A program made the position numbers and the translations under genes. Below are positions 51,436-60,355 of a stretch of DNA of 64,000 bases, piece after piece. The stretch is from Bacillota bacterium (GTDB lineage Bacteria; Bacillota; Clostridia; Christensenellales; SZUA-584). The notes under the pieces are model-generated. The model ran no database searches, was not told the origin of the DNA, and saw only the letters and a list, made by a program, of their open reading frames with translations. The DNA lies in the NCBI GenBank assembly GCA_023412005.1, contig JAEYOE010000014.1, forward strand, positions 95,788 through 159,787, written 5' to 3'. Each line of letters starts with the position of its first letter. The first letter of the stretch is position 1.

Positions 51436-52515
51436 TCAAAAATACTGATAAAAATTGCACCTGATGCTGCCGTTATACAGCTTGCGTTTCTTCGTCGCTC
51501 TCTTGCCGAAGAACCGCTCAAAATCATCATCCGCCGATATGATCGACTTCTTGGGCACGCTCGCAAACGCCTTGCCCATATCGCCGTAGAGCCTATGCAC
51601 CTCGTTCTTCTCACCCAGCCGCACCGCATACGGCGGATTGGTCAGCACCGGGCAGTTCCTAGAAAAATTGCGCACGTCCGCGTGAAAGATTTTAATATCC
51701 ACACCAGCCGCCAGCGCGTTTTTATCCGCCGCACTCAGCGCTTTCTTGTCGATATCCGAAGCAAATATCACAGGGCTGTGCGTTTTTTGCTGCGCCGCTT
51801 CCTCCCTTGCATTAAGCCACGGTTTTTTAAAGCGCGGCCAGCTTTGCGCGTCGAACGAACGGCTGAGCCCCGGCGCCATGTTCGCGCCAATCATCGCGGC
51901 CTCAATCGCAATCGTGCCCGAGCCGCACATCGGGTCGGCCAGCTCATTTCCGTCCCACCCGGAGAGCATCACCAGCCCCGCGGCGAGCGTCTCGCGTATC
52001 GGAGCGGTCACGTTGTTCGCACGGTACCCGCGCCGGTTCAGCCCCATGCCGCTGGTATTCAGGCACACCGACACCTTATTGCGCAGTATCTTCACATGAA
52101 TGTCGTAGCGGTCCCCCGTCTCGGGCAGCACCTTCACCTTATGCGCCGCCATCAGCCGCACGACCGCCGCCTTTTTGCTGATCGACTGGATATCCGACAC
52201 GCTGAACAGCGTGCTGCCCACCGAATCCGCATTGACCGGAAAATTCGCATCCTTTGGAATATAATCCTCCAGCGGCAGTGCCCGCACACCTTCAAACAGC
52301 TCGTCAAAAGTATGCGCTTCAAACGTGCCCAGCTCAATAAACACCCTGTCTGCCGTGCGCAGCCAAAGGTTTGCCGCCGCAATGCCTTGTTCGTCGGCAT
52401 CAAAATAGACCCGTGCGTCGCGAGCGCTCACGCCGCCGAGTCTTTGCTTTTTCAGTTCCGTGGTTACAAGTGATTCTAAGCCGAACGCACACGAAGCAAA
52501 GCAGTTATACGTCAT
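51436..52515 (-). CDS. THUMP-domain class I RNA methyltransferase (RlmL-N/YpsC type)
   Basis: 359 residues. N-terminal THUMP RNA-binding domain (FASCAFGLESLVTTELKKQ... VSVCLNTSGMGLNRRGYR), then a Rossmann methyltransferase with ADPMCGSGTIAIEAA for SAM and the catalytic TNPPYAVRLGE, where NPPY marks an amino-N-methyltransferase. Related to the family that methylates guanine N2 in 23S rRNA. Starts inside the last eleven bases of the HD gene, so the two are co-transcribed. Confidence 0.9.
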   Translation of the reverse strand: MTYNCFASCAFGLESLVTTELKKQRLGGVSARDARVYFDADEQGIAAANLWLRTADRVFIELGTFEAHTFDELFEGVRALPLEDYIPKDANFPVNADSVGSTLFSVSDIQSISKKAAVVRLMAAHKVKVLPETGDRYDIHVKILRNKVSVCLNTSGMGLNRRGYRANNVTAPIRETLAAGLVMLSGWDGNELADPMCGSGTIAIEAAMIGANMAPGLSRSFDAQSWPRFKKPWLNAREEAAQQKTHSPVIFASDIDKKALSAADKNALAAGVDIKIFHADVRNFSRNCPVLTNPPYAVRLGEKNEVHRLYGDMGKAFASVPKKSIISADDDFERFFGKRATKKRKLYNGSIRCNFYQYF

Positions 52516-53179
52516 TCGCTTCGTCCCATCTGTTGAGCTTTACGCCGTTGATATGCAACGCGAAATTGCATCCGAGAAACTGGGCGCTCTTTTCACACAT
52601 CTGCATGCGCGTCATGTAAATGCTTAAAAACTCCATTGGCGAAGCGCCGTTATTCATCGTGTATTCCATGGCTATTGTGCCGTCTTTCACGGTCATGCTG
52701 GTCGATTGAATTGAATAATTCACGCGATCATGTATATCTGAAGGCAGGAACTGCTTTTTTCTCACACGCGCGCGGTGTGCATCCACCTTGTCTGCAATAA
52801 TCAGCGCAGCGGATATATCGCTGATAGGCCGTCCTGTTTCTTCCTCATGAGACCCCACTGCCGCACAGATGTCGCACGCTTCGGAAATATCCATTCCCAT
52901 CTCACACAGTATCGGAAACAGCAGCGTTGCGCCGTTGAGCCCATGCTGTTTTCTGTTGACCATGTTGCCCACATCGTGCACCCAGCCCGCAATTTTCGCG
53001 AGCTCCACAACCCGTTCGCTTTTGCCGAGCTTTTCGAGCAGCTCTCCCGCAATGCGGCTCACATACCCCACATGGCGCGGGCCATGATCGGTATATCCTA
53101 TCACTTCGAGAACCTTATTCGCGTGCTCCACCAGCACCTTTATCTTTTGGTTCTGCTTCACTTCCGCTAATGTGATCAC
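52505..53179 (-). CDS. HD-domain phosphohydrolase
   Basis: 224 residues. The metal ligands are visible: HVGYVSRIAGELLEKLG, the core HDVGN motif in AGWVHDVGNMVNRKQHG, and further His/Asp residues in ICAAVGSHEEETGRP and ALIIADKVDAHRARV. The substrate is unknown; the family includes nucleotide and cyclic-dinucleotide hydrolases. GTG 53179 is the start with GGAGG upstream, directly after the stop of the HEAT-like gene. Confidence 0.8.
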   Translation of the reverse strand: MITLAEVKQNQKIKVLVEHANKVLEVIGYTDHGPRHVGYVSRIAGELLEKLGKSERVVELAKIAGWVHDVGNMVNRKQHGLNGATLLFPILCEMGMDISEACDICAAVGSHEEETGRPISDISAALIIADKVDAHRARVRKKQFLPSDIHDRVNYSIQSTSMTVKDGTIAMEYTMNNGASPMEFLSIYMTRMQMCEKSAQFLGCNFALHINGVKLNRWDEANDV

Positions 53180-54004
53180 TTAATCCTCCCTGCCGATCAA
53201 CGATTCGTAATCCTTGTCTCCCGTGAAATCGCGATCAATCATCACCTCGCCGCCCAAGGCCTCAACCGCGTTTTTAATGCTGACATAATCAAAGTATTTG
53301 ATATCGTCCTGCCTTAGCGCTTCTTCCAGATACGGCAGCGCCTTTTCGCTGCCGAGCTTGCCAAGGCAGCTCGCGTAAAACGCCTGGTTCGTGTCGCTGT
53401 AAAGAAATCTCTCTAGCGTCAGCTCGTAAACGCGCTCATCAAACGGCATATCGGCAAGTATATCCAAAAAGCAGTCGGCTGCGTATACCGATTCCGCCGC
53501 TTCATACGCCGCAATCACCTTGTCCAAAAAATCCGCCCCAGCGTTTTTCAGTTCCTCCACGCACGCTTCGGAAAAATCGCTCGGCCCCGAGGCCGAAGAT
53601 ACCACCTCAATATAATACGCAAACGGGCGCGGCATATCCATCTCTTCAATCAGCCGGACAACCGCCGTGCGAATTTCGTCGCTTTTGTCCCCTTCGTAAT
53701 TTTGCATCAGCGAAACCAGCAACGGATACGTCTCATTGCTGCAGTCGGCAATTTGGTTCAGCAGCGGCCCCGGTATCGACATATCCGAAAGCATGTAGCG
53801 CCCAAGCTCGGTAACAAGCTCGGCGGAATCCATCGCCGCAAAGAACCCGCTTGGGGTGGCACCCGAAAGCCATTCCTTCGGGCTGTCGAGCCACTCCAAA
53901 TAAAGCTCCGGTGCACGCTCTTCAATTTCATCTTCTTTCAGGCCGCTGTGGTGCAAATATTGATGAAGGTATTCTGAAAACCGTTGTTCAAAATCAATCA
54001 ACAT
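53180..54004 (-). CDS. HEAT-repeat-like hypothetical protein
   Basis: 274 residues, acidic and highly helical, with no membrane segment. Repeating helix pairs (e.g. SIPGPLLNQIADCSNETYPLLVSLM, RTAVVRLIEEM, DFLDKVIAAYEAAESVYAADCFLDIL, YLEEALRQDDIKYFDYVSIKNAVEALGG) suggest a HEAT/ARM-type solenoid. ATG 54004 is preferred to the TTG six bases upstream because GGGTG then lies seven bases away. It sits between the TPR and HD genes in a tight operon. Function unknown. Confidence 0.65.
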   Translation of the reverse strand: MLIDFEQRFSEYLHQYLHHSGLKEDEIEERAPELYLEWLDSPKEWLSGATPSGFFAAMDSAELVTELGRYMLSDMSIPGPLLNQIADCSNETYPLLVSLMQNYEGDKSDEIRTAVVRLIEEMDMPRPFAYYIEVVSSASGPSDFSEACVEELKNAGADFLDKVIAAYEAAESVYAADCFLDILADMPFDERVYELTLERFLYSDTNQAFYASCLGKLGSEKALPYLEEALRQDDIKYFDYVSIKNAVEALGGEVMIDRDFTGDKDYESLIGRED

Positions 54005-54015
54005 ATACAATCACC

Positions 54016-55710
54016 CTATTCTTTTTCATCAAACATCAGCCGGTAATACTTCTTCAGCGTGAGCGGCGATATGCCGTACACAGCCATAAGCTCGCTGGTG
54101 GTGGGGGTCTCTTCCTTTTTAGACTTTTCGCATGTGCGAAGCTCCAGCGCCGCGGCAAACGCGCTGATAGACCGCACCCACTTACCGTCATCTTTTTTGG
54201 CTTTGACCACCGAGAGCATCAGCTCCACACCCAGCGTGACGAATTCGTCGCTGTAACGCGGCCGTGTGTGCGCAATAAAGCTGGTTAACGCTTCGGCATA
54301 AAGCTTTGGCAGCGTTTTTAAATCTTCGGATACCGTCCCGACACGCACCTCAGCAATTGACCCTTTGATATATGCCACATATGGTTCCTTTGCGCCCATT
54401 TTCTTAAGATACATAAAAACGTCGTTTTTAATATCATCCGATTCCGAGCTTTTGAGCAAAAAATCGCGAAAGATCTCTTCGGCCTTTTTATCTGCGAACA
54501 TGCTCATCACTTCGAGCACGATCTTTTTGATATACTCGTCGCCGTAATGCAGACCCCAATACATGATCGACTTAAACAACTCGTCGCTTTCCCATTTATG
54601 CGAGAGGCTCACATTCTTTTGCCGCAAGCATTCGTTGAGATACCCGATACGGCGCTTGATCTCATCAAACTGCACCTGATAAACGTATTCGAGTTCCTTT
54701 ATTGCACCGTTTTGCTTTGCCTGTTCCGCCAGCGTTTTGTAATACAGCGCAAGGCTGTTATCAGGATCAATCTTCAATATCTTGATGAAGTTTGAAAGTG
54801 CCTCGGCATACAGCCCGCTGTTGTATGCGGCAACGCCGCAAAAATGCAGTATCCTGATATCGTAAGGCTGAAACGACACGATTTTCAGAAACATCAGATA
54901 CGCCTTATGATGATAGCCAAGCTCGCAGTAAGTAAGCGCAATTTTGTGCATATCCTCCGGCTCCGATTCTCCGAGACTGTCGAGCTTTTCCAAGTATACG
55001 GCAGCGTTTGCATGGTCGTTCAAATCCGAATAAAAAAGCGCCAGATTGCAGCAGGCGTGCAGATTCAACGGCTGCGTAACCAGCACGCGTTTGGAGAGCG
55101 TCACCGCCTCCTGTTTGCGTCCCTCAAAGAAATACGCAAGCGCCAGGTTGTTCATTGCGCTCACCATGGTTTCGTCGCGGGCGGTCACCTTTTCCAAATG
55201 GACGATTGCGTTTTTATAATCGCCTTTGTCGAGGCATTGCTTGCCCTCATACGCTTCTTCATAGAGCATTCGACGGCTGATATCATGAAGTGTCACGTCG
55301 TCCTCGTAATCTTCCTCGTCCATAATATCAAACAGCTCGTCGATATCCTCGGCGTATTCGCCTTCGGGATCAACCGCGAGATACTGTTCAAACGCTTCGT
55401 CTGCAAGCTCGTAGTTTTTTAGCCCCATATAGTTGCACCCGAGCGCAAACAAACACTCGGTGGGCGTGTTGCCAAACTTGGCGATTTTGAGCAGCACATC
55501 GTTGGATTCGGCATAAAGGCCCATTTCCGAATAAATCTGTGCAATGCTCAAAAGATAGTCTATATTTTCGGGCTCCATTCCCAGCACACAGCGATAAAGT
55601 GCCAGCGCTTCCAGAAAATTGCCCGCGTCAATATGCTTTTCCGCTTTTTTGATATAAAACTCCGCCGGCTGATGAAAGCTGAGTATTTTGTTGTTTCTTT
55701 TGTCCTTCAT
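54016..55710 (-). CDS. Tetratricopeptide-repeat protein
   Basis: 564 residues, soluble. TPR motifs occur in at least the first 360 residues (AGNFLEALALYRCVLGMEPENIDYLLSIAQIYSEMG; AVYLEKLDSLGE; YNSGLYAEALSNFIKILKIDPDNSLALYYKTLAEQ), separated by an acidic segment (YAEDIDELFDIMDEEDYEDD). The last 200 residues are helical without clear repeats. Start ATG 55710 with GAGGAG upstream. Probably a protein-interaction scaffold; co-transcribed with the HEAT-like and HD genes. Confidence 0.8.
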   Translation of the reverse strand: MKDKRNNKILSFHQPAEFYIKKAEKHIDAGNFLEALALYRCVLGMEPENIDYLLSIAQIYSEMGLYAESNDVLLKIAKFGNTPTECLFALGCNYMGLKNYELADEAFEQYLAVDPEGEYAEDIDELFDIMDEEDYEDDVTLHDISRRMLYEEAYEGKQCLDKGDYKNAIVHLEKVTARDETMVSAMNNLALAYFFEGRKQEAVTLSKRVLVTQPLNLHACCNLALFYSDLNDHANAAVYLEKLDSLGESEPEDMHKIALTYCELGYHHKAYLMFLKIVSFQPYDIRILHFCGVAAYNSGLYAEALSNFIKILKIDPDNSLALYYKTLAEQAKQNGAIKELEYVYQVQFDEIKRRIGYLNECLRQKNVSLSHKWESDELFKSIMYWGLHYGDEYIKKIVLEVMSMFADKKAEEIFRDFLLKSSESDDIKNDVFMYLKKMGAKEPYVAYIKGSIAEVRVGTVSEDLKTLPKLYAEALTSFIAHTRPRYSDEFVTLGVELMLSVVKAKKDDGKWVRSISAFAAALELRTCEKSKKEETPTTSELMAVYGISPLTLKKYYRLMFDEKE

Positions 55711-55763
55711 GTCATCTCCTCTGCTCTTATTATATCATATGCGGCATCAAAAGCATACGCCAG

Positions 55764-56489
55764 TTATTTGCGGCAAACGAACTGCGCGCGCGGCGCGTTA
55801 TCCGGGCAGGGTGTTTTCGATAAAAAATCATAGATGGCAACGTCCTTAAACCCCGCCTGCTCCAATGTACAGCGCAGCAACGCTGTATCGTGCGCATGCT
55901 GAACATGCGTTTCGCCGGTGCGTTCAAAAAGGCTGCCGTTTCTGACAAACAGCGTTAAATCCATCGTCAGCGTATCGCTGCTCGTGTCAAACGTGTTTTT
56001 CCATATGCACGACACGTCGTCCGAGTCGTCAAAATACACTTGAGTGTCCATCGCCTTAAGCTTTGCTTTGGTACTGATATCGAAAAGCAGCATGCCGCCG
56101 TCCTTCAGCGCGCGGTATGCCGCCGCCGCAAACTGAGAAAAGCCCTGTGTATCCAGATAGTTCACGCCGTCACATGCGGCTATCACGGCGTCTGCCTTTT
56201 TTCCCGCCTCAAGGTGCCGCATATCCTGCTGCGCAAATGTGATATCGCGCCCGGTTTCGCGAGCGGTCTGCGCGGCCTTTTGCAGCATATCGGCAGAGAG
56301 GTCGGACGCCACGATATCAAATCCCATATCGTACAGGCGACATGTGAGAGCGCCTGTGCCGCACGCCGTTTCATAGATGCGCGCGCCGCTTTTGCCGATG
56401 AGTTCGCCGATATAGGCCGCCCACGCGTTGTAATCCACATCTGCCATGAGCTCGTTATATGCTTTTGCGAGTGTACTGTAAGCTTTCAA
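55764..56489 (-). CDS. SAM-dependent methyltransferase
   Basis: 241 residues from TTG 56489, which has GGAG six bases upstream and gives the family-typical start YSTLAKAYNELMADVDYNAWAAYI; an earlier in-frame TTG at 56516 lacks a site. Rossmann signature YETACGTGALTCRL, then DIVASDLSADMLQKA, DMRHLEAGKKADAVIAACDGVNYL and GGMLLFDI. The C-terminal beta-rich domain (TLTMDLTLFVRNGSLFERTGETHVQ) is common in this subgroup. Substrate unknown. Confidence 0.85.
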   Translation of the reverse strand: MKAYSTLAKAYNELMADVDYNAWAAYIGELIGKSGARIYETACGTGALTCRLYDMGFDIVASDLSADMLQKAAQTARETGRDITFAQQDMRHLEAGKKADAVIAACDGVNYLDTQGFSQFAAAAYRALKDGGMLLFDISTKAKLKAMDTQVYFDDSDDVSCIWKNTFDTSSDTLTMDLTLFVRNGSLFERTGETHVQHAHDTALLRCTLEQAGFKDVAIYDFLSKTPCPDNAPRAQFVCRK

Positions 56490-56586
56490 AAAAGTCTCCG
56501 CTCTCTCGTTTTCCAAATACTATACTATACAGTTGTGTCATACACAATCATGATATGATGATTTTTTGTGCGTAATATGGTTTATC

Positions 56587-56615
56587 TTGTAGGTTTATGT
56601 CTGTTATTGTATTAT
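56587..56615 (+). promoter_or_regulatory. Candidate promoter of the zinc-ribbon trio
   Basis: TTGTAG (56587-56592), 17-base spacer, TATTAT (56610-56615), 29 bases before the first gene's ATG. Confidence 0.55.
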
Positions 56616-56644
56616 TAATATATCATAACCAAAGGAGTTCGATT

Positions 56645-57628
56645 ATGTTTTGCAAACAATGCGGCAACGAATTGCCGGACGACAGCTCATTTTGCTTCCA
56701 CTGCGGTGCCGCTTTGGCAAATGGGCAGCCCGCTTCGGATGCCAAACAAATATATGAAGGATCTTTAGCAGCAACGCCAACGGCGACACAGGCTGCTCCG
56801 TCAGAGGGTTTAACTTCACCTCATCATTCTAATGTCAAAAAAAAGAGCACGGCTGCGGTTGTTTTTGCCGCTGTGTCTTTGCTGCTTGCGGCTGCCCTGA
56901 CGCTGTCGTTGTTCGGTGTTCTTCCCTCGCCTTTCGCTGCAGCTTCAGCTTCCGCTGTGTCTTCGCAAAGCTTTGACACCCCAGAGGCGGCAATTGAAAG
57001 CTTTGTCGGATATATGAAAGCCGGTGATTATAAGGGAATCTTAAGAACTTGCGCCATCAACACTATGGCACAAAGCTTCGATTATAAAGTATATTCAGAA
57101 CTGCATGAAGGAATTTCACCTATGTATTATGGGTATCTCCCCTCCGATTATCCCGATTATGTAGCGTACAACAAGTATAAGCTGACAAAAGAAATATTGA
57201 GCGATATCTATAACTTCGTCATTTCTTTAAAGCTGCCTATTGAATACAGCGAAATAACGTACAACAGTATTTTTGTAATAAATGAAGACTCCTTTCCTGA
57301 CAATATTATTGAAGATATGGCCCCAGCAAAAATTTCAGAACTAAATATGATTGATATTGAAAAAAACGAATTAAAAAATGGCGATGATTATTTAAGAAAA
57401 CGGAAAGAAGAGGCCGATGTATTTGGCGCTGAAGACATTCAACGCAGAACGGTGCTTTTTGAATACGAAGACAGGTATTACATCTGCGGCTTCACCCTGA
57501 TTCAATATGACGGAAGATGGCAAGTGCAAAACTTGTCAGACGAGTATTCCGGCATATCATTCGACCGACCAACACAATTAGGGGATAAGTCGGGATTCTA
57601 TGCCATATTTAAAGAGATTAATTCATAA
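56645..57628 (+). CDS. Zinc-ribbon membrane protein 1
   Basis: 327 residues. N-terminal zinc ribbon MFCKQCGNELPDDSSFCFHCG, with cysteines at 3, 6, 17 and 20. A flexible Ala/Thr/Ser linker is followed by one membrane helix (STAAVVFAAVSLLLAAALTLSLFG) and an exterior domain starting SFDTPEAAIESFVGYMKAGDYKGIL. This domain, with the closing YICGFTLIQYDGRWQV, looks like an NTF2-like or DUF4878-type fold. ATG 56645 has AAGGAG upstream. First of three tandem paralogues; the ribbon would face the cytoplasm. Confidence 0.85.
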   Translation: MFCKQCGNELPDDSSFCFHCGAALANGQPASDAKQIYEGSLAATPTATQAAPSEGLTSPHHSNVKKKSTAAVVFAAVSLLLAAALTLSLFGVLPSPFAAASASAVSSQSFDTPEAAIESFVGYMKAGDYKGILRTCAINTMAQSFDYKVYSELHEGISPMYYGYLPSDYPDYVAYNKYKLTKEILSDIYNFVISLKLPIEYSEITYNSIFVINEDSFPDNIIEDMAPAKISELNMIDIEKNELKNGDDYLRKRKEEADVFGAEDIQRRTVLFEYEDRYYICGFTLIQYDGRWQVQNLSDEYSGISFDRPTQLGDKSGFYAIFKEINS

Positions 57629-57638
57629 GGAGCAGTTT

Positions 57639-58568
57639 ATGATTTGTAACATATGCGGAAAAACCACCCCCAAACACGCCTCCTTTTGCTCGTATTGCGG
57701 AGCCGCCATAGCAACTGCGTCCCTGTCTGCTGCGCCAACCGCATCTTCCGCGACAGAGGTCACCGTTGCCGCAAAAAAGAAAAAAAGCACAGCGGCGTTT
57801 ATTTTCGCCGGTATATCGGTGCTGCTCGCGACTACGCTCGTATTGTCGTTCCTCGGTATATCGCCCTCGCCTTTCGGGGTACCGGCAGCGTCTTCCGCAG
57901 AGGCTGTTGCTGCTCAAGGCTTTGATACACCTGAGGATGCGATTGAGAGCTTTGTATCGTATCTCAAAGCGGGTGACTATAGCGGTATTTTAAGTACTTG
58001 CGCTATCGATAATATGGCACAGGGCTTCGATTATAAAGTTTTTTCGGAACGCCTTGGTGGCCTATTTCCTATACCAAGAGCCTATCTGCCAACGGAATAT
58101 CCCGATTATGTTTTGTATAATAAGGTTAAGCTTACACAGGAAATGCTGAGCAAGATATATTGCGTTGCCGTGTCATTTCATTTGTCTGAAGATTACAATG
58201 GGATAACAGGCGGCGGAACTCATTCTTTAAAAGCGGATACTTTTCCGGACAGCATTATTAAAGAAATGGAACCTGTGTCCCTCGATGAACTGAATATCGT
58301 CGATATAAAAAAAGTTGTCATAGATGAAGTTACCCTCGATATGAAAAACAGGAAAGAGCAAGCCGGCATGTTTGGCGGTGACGACATTCAGTGCAGAACG
58401 GTGCTTTATGAGTATGAAGGCGACTATTATGTCGGCGGTTTTACCCTGATTGAATATGACGACAAATGGCTGGTTGAAGACATGATCGACAGCTATTCCG
58501 GTGCAGGTGCTGACCCCGGATTGAAACTGGACAGCAAATCTCAATTCTATGATTTCTTCGAAAACTGA
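57639..58568 (+). CDS. Zinc-ribbon membrane protein 2
   Basis: 309 residues, same architecture as its neighbours: zinc ribbon MICNICGKTTPKHASFCSYCG (Cys 3, 6, 17, 20), basic linker (AAKKKKS), membrane helix (AAFIFAGISVLLATTLVLSFLG) and exterior domain (GFDTPEDAIESFVSYLKAGDYSGIL... YYVGGFTLIEYDDKWLVEDM). ATG 57639 is taken because AAGGAG lies seven bases upstream; the longer frame would overlap the first gene. It is ten bases from the first gene. Confidence 0.85.
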   Translation: MICNICGKTTPKHASFCSYCGAAIATASLSAAPTASSATEVTVAAKKKKSTAAFIFAGISVLLATTLVLSFLGISPSPFGVPAASSAEAVAAQGFDTPEDAIESFVSYLKAGDYSGILSTCAIDNMAQGFDYKVFSERLGGLFPIPRAYLPTEYPDYVLYNKVKLTQEMLSKIYCVAVSFHLSEDYNGITGGGTHSLKADTFPDSIIKEMEPVSLDELNIVDIKKVVIDEVTLDMKNRKEQAGMFGGDDIQCRTVLYEYEGDYYVGGFTLIEYDDKWLVEDMIDSYSGAGADPGLKLDSKSQFYDFFEN

Positions 58569-58596
58569 TTGTACAGCAAACAAAAGGAGTTAAAAC

Positions 58597-59535
58597 ATGT
58601 ACTGCAAACAATGCGGCAACGAATTGCCGGATAACAGCACATTTTGTTTACACTGCGCAGCAGATTGTCACCCCTCCTCTGCCCCGCAATCTGCTCAAAC
58701 TCACGATTCTTCCGCTATGGAGTCAGCTCTAAAAAACGTTCGCAGAAAGAACATCCCGGCGCTCATCTTTGCTGCTGTCTCGGTGCTACTGGCAGCCGCG
58801 CTGCTGCTGTCTTTCCTGAACATACTTCCTTCGCCGTTTGGCACCCCCGCTGTAGCTTCAGGCTCGGCTTTTGCTTCCCGCAGCTTTAACACCCCCGAAG
58901 AAGCGATTGAGAACTTTGTCGAGTATCTGAAAGCAGGTGACTTTGACGGTGCGCTGAGTGCTACTACAGCTGAAACCTTATCCAGTTCATTTGATTACCG
59001 GAAATATGTTGAGCGCATGCAAGGCCTCTGGCCGGCCGGTAAAACTTATTTACCCGCTGATTACCAGCAGTTTATAAAATACAACAGATATAAATATACT
59101 AATGATATGCTCCAAAAAATGATTATTTTTTCGGCAACATTAACTCTCTCCGAAGAGAACGCAACTTTTGTCGCCGGTGATGTCATGGCGTATCAAGATG
59201 AAAAGACGCTCGACGATTTTATTACCCAATTGAACCCCGAAAGTATCGGCTCTCTCGAAATTGTTAAAATCGCAGCAACAAAAATGCAAAGAGATGAAAA
59301 GACACAAGATATTTTAAAAATGCAGGCCGTTCCCTATGGCGCAGAGGATCAACAATGCCGCTCCGTCCTTTTTAAATACAACGGCGGCTATTATTTAGGC
59401 GGTTTTACGTTGCTGCAATATGATGGAAAATGGCAGGTTTATGATATGTCTGATCCCACTAACGGTCTTAATTTGAGCATTGTACTCGCGCCATTGCCGG
59501 ATCAATCAACATTTGATGACGTCCTTGGCGATTAA
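58597..59535 (+). CDS. Zinc-ribbon membrane protein 3
   Basis: 312 residues. Zinc ribbon MYCKQCGNELPDNSTFCLHCA (Cys 3, 6, 17, 20), membrane helix (ALIFAAVSVLLAAALLLSFLN), then exterior domain (SFNTPEEAIENFVEYLKAGDFDGAL... YYLGGFTLLQYDGKWQVYDM). Closest in its ribbon to the first gene. AAGGAG precedes the ATG. The last gene of the trio, followed by a strong terminator. Confidence 0.85.
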   Translation: MYCKQCGNELPDNSTFCLHCAADCHPSSAPQSAQTHDSSAMESALKNVRRKNIPALIFAAVSVLLAAALLLSFLNILPSPFGTPAVASGSAFASRSFNTPEEAIENFVEYLKAGDFDGALSATTAETLSSSFDYRKYVERMQGLWPAGKTYLPADYQQFIKYNRYKYTNDMLQKMIIFSATLTLSEENATFVAGDVMAYQDEKTLDDFITQLNPESIGSLEIVKIAATKMQRDEKTQDILKMQAVPYGAEDQQCRSVLFKYNGGYYLGGFTLLQYDGKWQVYDMSDPTNGLNLSIVLAPLPDQSTFDDVLGD

Positions 59536-59558
59536 TTTAATCTCATAAGATTAAGACA

Positions 59559-59592
59559 TGAAGGCCCTGCATCAAAATACAGGGCCTTTTCA
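59559..59592 (+). terminator. Terminator of the zinc-ribbon trio
   Basis: AAGGCCCTG/CAGGGCCTT hairpin with a ten-base loop and trailing T's. Confidence 0.85.
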
Positions 59593-59597
59593 TTATC

Positions 59598-59948
59598 TTA
59601 TGCCATTCCCGACATGCTTCTGCATTCATTCGCACAGTCTGTGCAGATTTGCGCACACTTTTGGCAATGATCGTCATTAAACATCTCGCAGTCTTTCGCG
59701 CAGGCGTCGCACACAGTGGCACAAAGCGCACAATGCTCTTTAGCAAAGCGCGCATTTGAAGACATCCCCGCTACCGACATCTCACACATTCTTGCGCATT
59801 CCATAAGCATTTTGATACAGCTTGTTCTGGCTTTTACATCCGCCTCATTCAGGCATGCTTCAAGGCACTCATAGCAGGCTTGAGCGCAGCGGCTGCAAGC
59901 GTCAATGCACTTCTGATAGGCATTTGAAACATTTGTGACAACTCCCAT
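59598..59948 (-). CDS. Cysteine-rich four-helix-bundle copper-binding protein
   Basis: 116 residues with 19 cysteines, mostly spaced as CxxxC along helices (CIDACSRCAQACYECLEAC; HCALCATVCDACAKDC; HCQKCAQICTDCANEC). This is the pattern of the small copper-storage (Csp/DUF326) proteins, whose four-helix bundle is lined with Cys that bind Cu(I). No signal peptide, so cytosolic. Start ATG 59948 with GGAG upstream. Convergent with the zinc-ribbon trio. Confidence 0.92.
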   Translation of the reverse strand: MGVVTNVSNAYQKCIDACSRCAQACYECLEACLNEADVKARTSCIKMLMECARMCEMSVAGMSSNARFAKEHCALCATVCDACAKDCEMFNDDHCQKCAQICTDCANECRSMSGMA

Positions 59949-60031
59949 ATGGAAAGCTCCTTTTTCTTTTTAGTATTTGTAAGTACAAAAATAGTAAACA
60001 TACTATTTTGTGTTTGGTTTAGATAGATCAG

Positions 60032-60060
60032 TTGACTAAGCAGTTTGCCAATGGTATAAT
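60032..60060 (+). promoter_or_regulatory. Promoter of the lysine operon
   Basis: TTGACT (60032-60037), 17-base spacer, TATAAT (60055-60060); transcription would begin near 60067, just before the riboswitch. Confidence 0.9.
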
Positions 60061-60082
60061 CAAGCACATAAATACCATTACA

Positions 60083-60262
60083 GTTTGAGGCGCGGTTTTC
60101 AAGAGTATCTGTGCAGAGGCAGCGGGTGCCCGTGAAGCACATGAAAAAGGGGAAACTGCCGAAGGAAAACCGTCCGCGAAGGTTTTACCTGGGGGTATGG
60201 CGAACAGCCATGCAACTGTCGTCTTTTTTAAGACGGAGCGCTGCTGTAGTCCGGCATTGCAT
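60083..60262 (+). promoter_or_regulatory. Lysine riboswitch (L-box)
   Basis: The leader of the asd operon has the hallmark L-box segments in order: GAGGCGCGGTTTTCAAGAGT, then GGGTGCCCGTGAAGCAC, then AAAAGGGGAAACTGCCGAAGG, a further stem with CCGTCCGCGAAGG, and GGCGAACAGCC. A closing GAGCGC completes the first stem. The ligand is expected to be lysine, matching the asd-dapA-dapB genes downstream. Exact ends are approximate. Confidence 0.93.
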
Positions 60263-60285
60263 TAATTTGCGGTATTATGACGGTG

Positions 60286-60319
60286 GTGCGCTATGTTTTG
60301 GTATGCGCACTATTTTTGT
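60286..60319 (+). terminator. Riboswitch-controlled terminator
   Basis: GTGCGC (60286-60291) pairs with GCGCAC (60305-60310) and is followed by TATTTTTGT. It lies between the L-box and the asd start, where the expression platform is expected. Confidence 0.75.
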
Positions 60320-60355
60320 ATAAAAATACTTTTAATATATCTGGAGGACAAACAG

